Source: Nymphaea colorata
Lineage: Eukaryota > Streptophyta > Magnoliopsida > Nymphaeales > Nymphaeaceae
Direction: 5' to 3'
Assembly (NCBI RefSeq): GCF_008831285.2
Contig: NW_022204575.1
Coordinates: 1-31,539, forward strand
Length of the DNA: 31,539 nt
A program made the position numbers and the translations under genes. Under the pieces are notes generated by a model. The model did not search any database. It saw only the letters and a list, made by a program, of their open reading frames with translations, and was not told the origin of the DNA. How positions within the stretch are numbered: the first letter of the stretch is position 1; the number at the start of each line of letters is the position of its first letter. Shown one piece after another: positions 24,716 through 31,539 of the stretch.

Positions 24716-24852
24716 TTCAATTTATAATGATCTGATTGTGATCAAGTTTATACTTGAATTAAAATATATTAAATTACAAGAAAACATCAAATTTGCTGTA
24801 ATCATAAAAGACAAAGGTAACGCAAAAGCCTCTACAAGTTGCTGTATGTTTA
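24716..24852 (-). other. Short spacer between the Tmc-like gene and CLU
   Basis: About 140 AT-rich bases. The reading frame used at the 3' end of the Tmc-like gene has no TGA before the CLU start, so a fused open frame exists on paper. A TGA in another frame at 24853-24855 follows the end of recognisable Tmc sequence. Confidence 0.4.
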
Positions 24853-27800
24853 TCAGTCGTAAGTTAAACGTGAAAAAATCATTATTGTGTTTGTGCTTCT
24901 CAGAGAACCGCATGACGGCTAGCTTGGATTTGATCAGCTTTTCCCCCGAGACGATATACTCCGGCATCATGTTCTTGTAGAACCGCTTGTAGTACTCATA
25001 CTAGTCGGTCAAGTAGTCGAAAACGGCGTACTTCGAAAACACTATCATGAAGAACACGAACCCGAATATTGAAATCGTGAAAATATCGATTTTCAATAAG
25101 GCGTTCTCCGTTAAGTGAAAATATTCATTAACCATCTTGTTGACTAGATTATCATTAGGATATGGTAGACTTAAATTGATCGAAAGAATTATTAGACAAG
25201 CTCTCGGGATGGTACTTTGTTTTACTCCATGATGCTGTGCAGTATCTTGTACTGGTAGCGAGAGTACTCGCGGATTCCGTTCTGAAAGCTCGAATTAGCG
25301 ATCGCCTGGCACTAGGCAAGGATATGCTGTTCTGCTCCAGCAGCTACTGGTTGATTGCGCAGACGTCGTTGAAGAAGTAGGTCTTGATGTACTGGTAAAG
25401 CGGGTCGTCCATGTTGAGGTTGGTCATGTAGGGCATGTCGATGATGATCTTCAGGTTCGACAGCAGCGTCTTGTAGGCGGTGAGGTTGAAGGTCGAGACC
25501 GAAGTAGCGTTGAAGCCGAAGGACATGACCTGCGCAGAGAGGTAGTGCGTGGGGATCCAAACCGCGTAGTCGGAAAGCGACTACTCGACGGAGTCGATGG
25601 GCTTGACCAGCGAGTTGATGTAGGCGTTGCTCGAGAAGGTGATGACCATCAGGATGGAGAAGCTGAGGGATATTTTCACGAAGTGGATGATCTTCTCCCT
25701 GAAAATCTTCTTCCCGAGGTGATCTTTTTGGGTCTTTTGTTTAGGTTGGTGAACTCCGACGCGGACTTCTCGATGATTGCGTCGCTCATGTATCCGTAGG
25801 TCCGCTTGGAGTCGTTGGTGCTGGTCTTTAGGGTGCTTTCCTTTTCGTTTCCGTCCTCTTTTCGATGATCAGGATGTTTTAGAATACCTCGATGACGTTG
25901 GAAATGTAGCGCTTGATCCTGCTGATGTCCTTGGGTGTGAAGTGGCAGTGGATCTTGACCATCTCGATCATCGAGTTGCAGAAGCGGCAGCTGATGTAGA
26001 TGATCACCCCGATCGAAACCACCAGGATCAGCGTCTCAACGATGCAGAAGATGGTGTAATCCTTGTACACGTTGGCCTACTACGACTGGAAGGACTTCCG
26101 GATGTGCTGCCTGGTCTTGTTGAGGTAGTTGTTGAAGGCGGGGAACTGGTAGTCCATGTACATGTTGTGGACGCTCTAGACCTCCAGGTTTTTGTAGAAG
26201 TTCAGGTCCTGAGAGAGGGTCTGGATGACAGCTTGCATGTAGTAGATGAAGTCGATTTCGTCGAACTCGACGCCGTTGTTCTGCGCGTTGACCACGTTCG
26301 GCGCATACTTCGAAGGGTTGTTGATCGATTGGTCGAAGACGATCTGCCTCATGGACGGAGAGTTGATGATGTCTTTGATCTTCCACGTCAGCGCTTGGAT
26401 GGTCTCCGACCCTATTTCTGAACTGATGTTGAACAGTGCCAGCTGGTACTTGTTGACCAGACGGCCAGATGTCATCGCTGTCTGGATAGTAGAGTTTAAG
26501 TTTTTTACATATTCATCCATCGTTGTAAGGTTGGAATACAGGATAAGCATCTGTAAGAGAAATATCATTAAAAAGACAAGAAAAAGCCAACCCATACGTA
26601 TTTTACGTATCCTAGATATATGTTAGTTTATAAGGCTTCATTACCTTCTTCTTTTAAGAACATATTCGCACTTATGTTCTTATTCCTCTTAAAGTGCTGT
26701 TTTGCTTTTAAAGAAGGACTATTTGCTAACAGAATATTCATATTAGAAGCTATTAAATGAAGGAGGTGTTTTTTATTCGATGATTTGAAGATGCTTTTTT
26801 TACTTTCTAGGCTTATTCAAGCGAATTATATCTAATTTAACCTCATAGTAATGCATGGAATGGTTTCGAACCTAATTAATAAGCATTTAGCAGTCAAAGG
26901 TTCTGTGATATCCTTTTCTTATCTTCTTCGACGTTTTCTTGATGCATTAAAAGTATTTCTGTGGGTTGGCTTGATCGATTTCGCTGATTCTGTTTTGGTA
27001 GGAAATCACATATCTTCGAACTTCTAAAGAGGGTAAAAGAGTTCATACTTTCCTTCTGTCTTGTAGCTTGACTTCTCCTGGCTCAGCATCTGTTGTTTCC
27101 TTTCTTCTGCCCTTCGTCGGTTTCGTTTTCCATTTTTTTCAGGAAGCTGATTGACCTCATGGATGGAAGCGGGATGTCTCCTTTGCTTTCTTCCACGATG
27201 TGATCGAACCTGCTCTCGCTGGCCAGATCGGGATCAGAGACAAGAGGTTGACGCACTTTAGGAACTTTCCATCTGTAGAGTTCCCAGCGATCGTATCGAT
27301 GCACTACCTGGTGAGTCCCTGAATCTCAAAGTTTTCGTCGCAGAGATCACGCATTCCTTGCTGACGATCTTCTTCAGAAAGCAGACGTACTCGAGCTCTC
27401 CCGAAGTCGTGACGAACTCCTTGTAGGTCTTGATGACAGGGACCATGTACCCCTGCTTGTTGACGATGTAGACCCGGTTGATGGTGTAGCTGGCTTCGCT
27501 CGAAAACCTTCCCTCGACCGACATATCGACGATGAGGTCGTGGTGGTGCCTGGAGACCAGCTTGGGGATGATCATGCTGAGGTTGGACATGAATACTTCC
27601 GTCTTTTCGTACCCCGTCAGATTCTAAAGTACCTGCTCACCCTCTTGATGAAGATCTCGCCGTCGTGGATTTCGGTGTGCAGGCAGCAAGCATTTTGGTC
27701 GAAAAGGTCAATCGTGGATATGGCCTTCCCTATCTACCCGTGCAAAGTCGAAAACACCTGGTTGCTTATCGTGCTGTCAAGCTACTCGAATATCTTGCTT

Positions 27801-29565
27801 TTTATCTTCTAGTTTTTCAAAAACAAAGCGAAGCATAAGTATTGGTTTTCCAAAACTTTGATTGTTGAACGAAATTTGAGATTTGCTTCCATTTTTGCGA
27901 ATTCTATAAAATTCTTGTGAAGACATTCTCCGCATTATGGCGAAGATCACTAAGTCAATATTCTCACGTTAAAGCATCCTCCAAAGATCAATCTGTTAAT
28001 TCAGTAAGTCAAAGGTTATTTGGTTATCTATACGTTTATATGCTCAGCTTCTATAAGGTTTCAATCTATAAGCTAGGACCATAAAGCTGGCTTAAAAATA
28101 GAGATTATCTTCTTTGATTTTAAAGATAAGACCATTTAGCTTCAATTTAGCACTAAGACTAAGGTTAACTTTGTTGAAATTTATCTGTTTGATCCAGTAT
28201 AGGCTTTATCCGATGTTGTTGAACTGGTTATAGAGGAATTAACAATAGTTTAGGATCATTTAGTAGTCATTTGGATATTGAGCAAGAGCTGATTCGTATT
28301 TACACTTTATATAGAATTTTAGTAAGGCAATCCGGTTTTGATTATAGTTATCTGTCTGACAGTCTTTTTGCATTTTGCTATCATAAAGATAAAGTTATTT
28401 GTGAAGCAATTAGGATTAATGCAGCAGGATTTACTGTGGAAAGTATCAATCCGAGAATAAATGTATTAGCTTACTCGTCGTAGTGAGACTACTCGAGCAT
28501 GTCGAGAAGGTAGAAGGTCTAAAGCTATAGATCGTTGCATTTTTCGATGTTTTCCATTTTTTTCCCATATAGCTTAAAAATGAAAAACATCGATAGCATT
28601 ACAACTGTTAAGGCATATGGGGAAGGAAGGCTGAAGAGTCGATTGCTTGAAGTGTGCCAAGCCACATATTGATCAGTAACGTACCAAATAATACTAAATT
28701 TACAAAAATCCCCATTTCAGAATGGGATTTTTGTAGATTGTATGGCCTCTATCTAAGTAGGTTTGTGAAATAAAAAACGAAAGGATTGTCTGGATAGCGA
28801 GGAAAAAGAAGACAGATGTATTGCTTGAAGTTATATTAAGGCAAATGAAATTGCAAACCGACCTAGTATGACGGTCAGCCTAAACCAGACGTACATTTTG
28901 ATTGAGCCGATATAGAATAAGTCCTTTTTAGCGCAGTAGTTCTCGAGGAAAAGCAAAGAAAAGAGAATGATGCCAACGGAGATGAGGAAGTTCGTGAGTG
29001 TAAGCATCTAAGTTGTAATGAGGAGAATCGATGATGCCTAAAAGTCAAATTAAGTAAGGAACCTTTGGTAATCCCTCAGGGACTATATAAAATCGAAAAG
29101 GATTTTGTATTTGTACCTCTTGGCATAAAATCGGTAGTCCAAAATGGTTGTTGCTATCATGACCACTTTGATGAACAGGCTAACTGATATAATCACGTAT
29201 AAAAACTTAGAATGAACTTTTGAGATAAGTGCAGCCAAGTCAATTCCTAGCAAAAACTTGTCTCCTGAGAGTAATTTGTAGGTTATGAACACGTTTAGGA
29301 AGTAAGTGAAATGCATGGCCACAATAAATATCGAAAATATTGACTTTTATGATTTTGGGTACGGCCGACATATCTAAAGCTGATTAAATTGCTTGTTTTT
29401 GAGGATACTCACAAACTATACCTTTTATGGAATCGGCTACTATTTTCGAATGCTCTGATTTTCGAAGCTTGGCATTCCAATTTGAATATTATAATAAACA
29501 TAATCGATCTCAAGTTTTTTAAATAATCGGTTAAGTTATTCTTCAAATTTCTTGTTTTGTGTCAT
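24853..29565 (-). CDS. Tmc (tiny macrocysts)-type multi-pass membrane protein with PAS domain
   Basis: Member of the large ciliate family of tmcB-like proteins, thought to be sensory membrane proteins. Start ATG 29563-29565 (MTQNKKFEEELNRLFKKLEI). The order is: an N-terminal membrane bundle (about 29330-28560), for example FIVAMHFTYFLNVFITY and ISVGIILFSLLFL; a HAT/TPR-like repeat ALLKFYIKCKYESALAQYPN (about 28320); and a PAS domain (about 27800-27300) with LTGYEKTEVF, MIIPKLVSRHHHDLIVDM and VYIVNKQGYMVPVI, the usual Tmc PAS form. A linker is followed by a TM segment MGWLFLVFLMIFLLQ (26595), a large probably extracytoplasmic loop with NLT/NIS sites, TM TIFCIVETLILVVSIGVII (about 26050), and a last TM FGFVFFMIVF (about 25050). 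About 1500 codons is typical. A 33-nt intron lies at 26612-26644. One-base slips are frequent, and the 3' end is uncertain (TGA at 24853-24855 assumed). GC content changes sharply within the gene. Confidence 0.8.
26612..26644 (-). other. 33-nt intron in the Tmc-like gene
   Basis: On the minus strand it runs GTAATG...TCTAG. Removal joins the basic LKRRR linker to IRKIRMGWLFLVF, giving a positively charged lead into the membrane segment, and removes an in-frame TGA. Confidence 0.75.
28702..28734. repeat. Inverted repeat (hairpin) inside the Tmc-like gene
   Basis: Left arm ACAAAAATCCCCATT, four-base loop TCAG, right arm AATGGGATTTTTGT. The arms pair fully apart from one unpaired C. It lies inside the membrane-domain coding region (minus frame IYKNPILKWGFL). 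Confidence 0.85.
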
Positions 29566-29817
29566 TTAGACGAGGGTACAAACAGTTATGGTTATAATCT
29601 TGATAGAAAATATTTTCGTTCCGTCGCAAACAGAGAAAAATCTAGAATTATTGTTCCTAAAAATTAATCTTCCGAAAATATAGAAATCATACGTTCCTTG
29701 CAAACGGAAGTTATGATATTATTGTTGTATTCCTTGAGAATTCTCTCGATATTTCCAACATTTATAACATAACTCATTTAAACTGGACAAAATAAGTCCA
29801 AACGAATAACAAATGAG
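29566..29817. other. Spacer upstream of the Tmc-like gene
   Basis: About 250 AT-rich bases between two minus-strand genes. No convincing coding sequence or motif is seen. It presumably contains the Tmc promoter and the 3' end of the neighbour. Confidence 0.5.
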
Positions 29818-30330
29818 TCAGCTGGGTGCAAGACATGTTAATTTAGATGAATCATAAGAAAAATATGTATGGCTAATATTTTATTGGAGAATCAAGAATT
29901 ACGATTATAACATGAAAGCTATCATTTATTTCTCAATCGTTAGTTTAGGCCTAGTCGCATCAATATCGTTGAGTTTCGCAGTTATCCTGTTCAAGGTGCT
30001 TACCATTTTCGCCTGAAGGTAGTTTGCGAATTAAAGGTAGTCCTTGCTCTGCTCCCCGATGAGTACATCCAACAGACTTCCGATTTCCTTGCACCGCTTA
30101 TCGAAGAAGACGATGTTCTTGCAGACCTCCGCCATCTCCTTCTTCATAAACATCTGGCGCTCCTCGTGGAACTTTTGGAAGCACGGCCCGATGCAGAGGT
30201 TTATTTCCCGCTCGTAGACCGAACTGCACCCCTTGCAGATGATTTCGCTCTTCTTGCGAAGGCAGTGGCTGCAGACGCTCTTCCTGGCCGACCCCGCCCC
30301 GGGAAGTGGTTGTTAGAACTCTGATCCCAT
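29818..30330 (-). CDS. Hypothetical Cys/His-cluster (B-box-like) protein
   Basis: About 170 codons from ATG 30328-30330 (MGSEFEQPLPGAGSARKS). Directly after the start is a probable zinc cluster: VCSHCLRKKSEIICKGC, then LCIGPCFQKFH, with spacing C-x2-C-x10-C-x2-C-x11-C-x3-C-x3-H. A helical, probably coiled region follows (MFMKKEMAEVCKNIVFF, GSLLDVLIGEQSKDYLEF, ITAKLNDIDATR). A zinc cluster followed by a coiled coil resembles TRIM/B-box proteins. The LCxxPCFxxFH end also recalls the cysteine-rich C-terminus of PiggyBac transposases, but no transposase core is attached. Codon use is GC-rich, unlike most neighbours. A GTAAGC...ACAG stretch near 30000 could be a 17-nt intron but reads well as coding. 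The stop is the TGA complementary to 29818-29820. Confidence 0.55.
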
Positions 30331-30444
30331 TTTCTTTGGTGGCGCTGAACCTATGCTACACCCTCATTAAGCACCTTAGCGACGTGCTGCGACGACGGCT
30401 CGTGCTAAAACGAGATTGTTATGTTGGACAAAAGGCAATGGCTT

Positions 30445-31437
30445 TCAGTTTGGCTCAGAAACTCGAACGACGGTCCGCCCAAAATTTTCCATACTTTTTC
30501 GTTATTTGCGGTTTCTATGGCGTGAAAATGTTAAACGGTCTGGAAAATGCTGCAGGACTTTCTGAGGAAGTTGTAGTAGAAGCGGTACTCCGTACCCTCC
30601 ATCTCCCTCCTGAGGAACCTCCACTTCCCCACCCTTTTGAAGTCCAGGCACAGGGACTCCTGGATGACCGCGACGATGTTGGCGGGGTTGTTGCGCTTGG
30701 TGAAGATCTAGCTGAGGTAGGAGACGTTGCTGGTGTGGTCGATGATGAAGATCGGCATCTTCCGGCCCATCTTCCTCAGCACTTCCTCAACCCCCGCTTC
30801 CTTTTAGCTGCTCTCCCCCACCCTGAAGGAGGCCACCAGTCCATTCGTGTCCTGAATCTTGAGGATGTAGAAGCAGGGGTCGATGTCGTAGATGGAAAGG
30901 AAGTAGATCTGGCGGTTTGAGTCGACGTTCTCGAAATTCAGGGAACTGATGTGCTGCGCCTTATGTGCAGTCCGTCCGCCCAAACTGCCGGCCAGGGAAG
31001 CGGCCCAGTCGGTCACCTGCTTCATCTTGTGCTAAGTTAGAGGGGCCTTACGGGATTCAACTCAATAAGTTTGATAAGCCAATCACTTTCCCGGTATTTG
31101 ATCGAGGGTTCGAACAGCGGCGTCTTAGGCTCTGACAATGCTTCTTGCGTTTGAGCCCGAGACCTACTTCTCGCTGGCCGAAAGCTCCTCCTCGTTTTCA
31201 TCTCCTACTCAAACAGATAATTGTCCGAACTTTCCTCCTTCAAATAATCTTAATTCATCCCAGTCAGCCGATCAATAATAATATATTCCAGATTGTCCAC
31301 ACACCAATCACTTGAACCCCACAGACTCGGGGGTAATCGAGGTGAAGAAATACTTTTTCCCGTATATGCGTAGAGTTCGTTAAATTCCTCCTCGTACAAA
31401 GGAAACTCGTCTTGTAAGGACTCGCATCAAATTTCAT
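30445..31437 (-). CDS. Hypothetical protein at the right telomere
   Basis: Minus-strand gene whose likely ATG (31435-31437, MKFDA) is 15 bases from the telomere. The acidic N-terminus (FPLYEEEFNELYAYTGK, NEDYLKEESSDNYLFEEE) is followed by a basic RSFRPARSRSRAQ patch, then a folded GC-rich part: QIYFLSIYDIDPCFYILKIQ, DTNGLVASFRVGES, VLRKMGRKMPIFIIDHTSN, YLSEIFTKRNNPANIVAVIQ and KWRFLRREMEGTEYRFYYN. Single-base slips are inferred near 31420, 31030 and 30635. After QTV (about 30535) the preferred frame stays open, so the true end is unknown; 30445 is the first TGA in the unshifted frame. No family is recognised and no membrane segment is seen. Confidence 0.5.
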
Positions 31438-31452
31438 GCACTATGCAATTAT

Positions 31453-31539
31453 GGGGTTGGGGTTGGGGTTGGGGTTGGGGTTGGGGTTGGGGTTGGGGTT
31501 GGGGTTGGGGTTGGGGTTGGGGTTGGGGTTGGGGTTGGG
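31453..31539. repeat. Right telomere, G4T2 repeats
   Basis: Uniform GGGGTT units run to the last base, the reverse complement of the left-end repeat. They begin directly after TTAT, about 15 bases beyond the nearest likely start codon. Confidence 0.98.

Noticed and set aside
24440-24727. Plus-strand frame with hydrophobic sequence.
   Set aside because: Antisense to the N-terminal part of CLU, which reads continuously and matches the family.
25777-26421. Longest plus-strand open frame (214 codons), rich in Asp, Val and Leu.
   Set aside because: Antisense shadow of the GC-rich Tmc coding region; the composition reflects GTC/GAC complements.
27937-28486. Plus-strand frame of about 180 codons that looks protein-like (NFVEIYLFDPVEALSDVV; SYLSDSLFAFCYHKDK).
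   Set aside because: The opposite strand at the same place encodes the Tmc HAT-like repeat and joins the membrane and PAS parts of one gene. The plus frame also needs slips and has no recognisable family.
30306-30920. Plus-strand open frame of 204 codons next to the right telomere.
   Set aside because: Antisense to the minus-strand hypothetical gene, whose translation has more normal protein composition; low complexity in Asp, Val and Leu.

Overview
This window is a complete small ciliate macronuclear chromosome. It begins with about 92 bases of C4A2 telomere repeat, ends with about 87 bases of G4T2 repeat, and carries about 15 densely packed genes on both strands in between. The genes are ciliate-like: an axonemal CFAP57 homologue, a Tmc/PAS receptor-like membrane protein and a H3 ending in RGDRF. 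TAA and TAG occur inside nearly every reading frame and only TGA ends genes. At conserved positions the reassigned codons fall on Glu, not Gln. The clearest case is a chromodomain W-E-P-x-E-N-L motif in which both E codons are TAA. This points to the peritrich nuclear code (UAA/UAG = Glu; Vorticella, Carchesium and Campanella relatives) rather than the Tetrahymena/Paramecium code. Introns are tiny: five or six of 20-22 nt plus one of 33 nt, all GT...AG.

Layout, left to right. A PRP16/DHX38-type splicing helicase (+). A TMBIM/BAX-inhibitor membrane protein (-). CFAP57 (+, WD40 plus coiled coil). A very small unknown ORF (+). A divergent histone H3 (+). A TAF2-like TFIID subunit (+). An IMP dehydrogenase/GMP reductase family enzyme with a CBS region (+). 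A chromodomain protein (+), followed by an overlapping small Cys-containing ORF (+). A large WD40 plus LamG/ConA-like protein (-). A small unknown gene (+). A CLU (clustered mitochondria) homologue (-). A long Tmc-type multi-membrane PAS protein (-). Finally, two unknown genes next to the right telomere (-), one of them with a cysteine/histidine cluster. Intergenic gaps are usually 10-300 bases.

The genes do not form one pathway. The 8.6-17.1 kb same-strand run does hold an H3 variant, a TFIID subunit, a GTP-pool enzyme and a chromodomain protein. Most long genes contain isolated one-base frame slips, nearly all looking like single missing bases in or next to short runs. I treat them as probable consensus-sequence deletions, so exon boundaries and ends given for the long genes are outer limits. 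All coding calls come from reading the sequence with TAA/TAG as sense codons; no database search was run.
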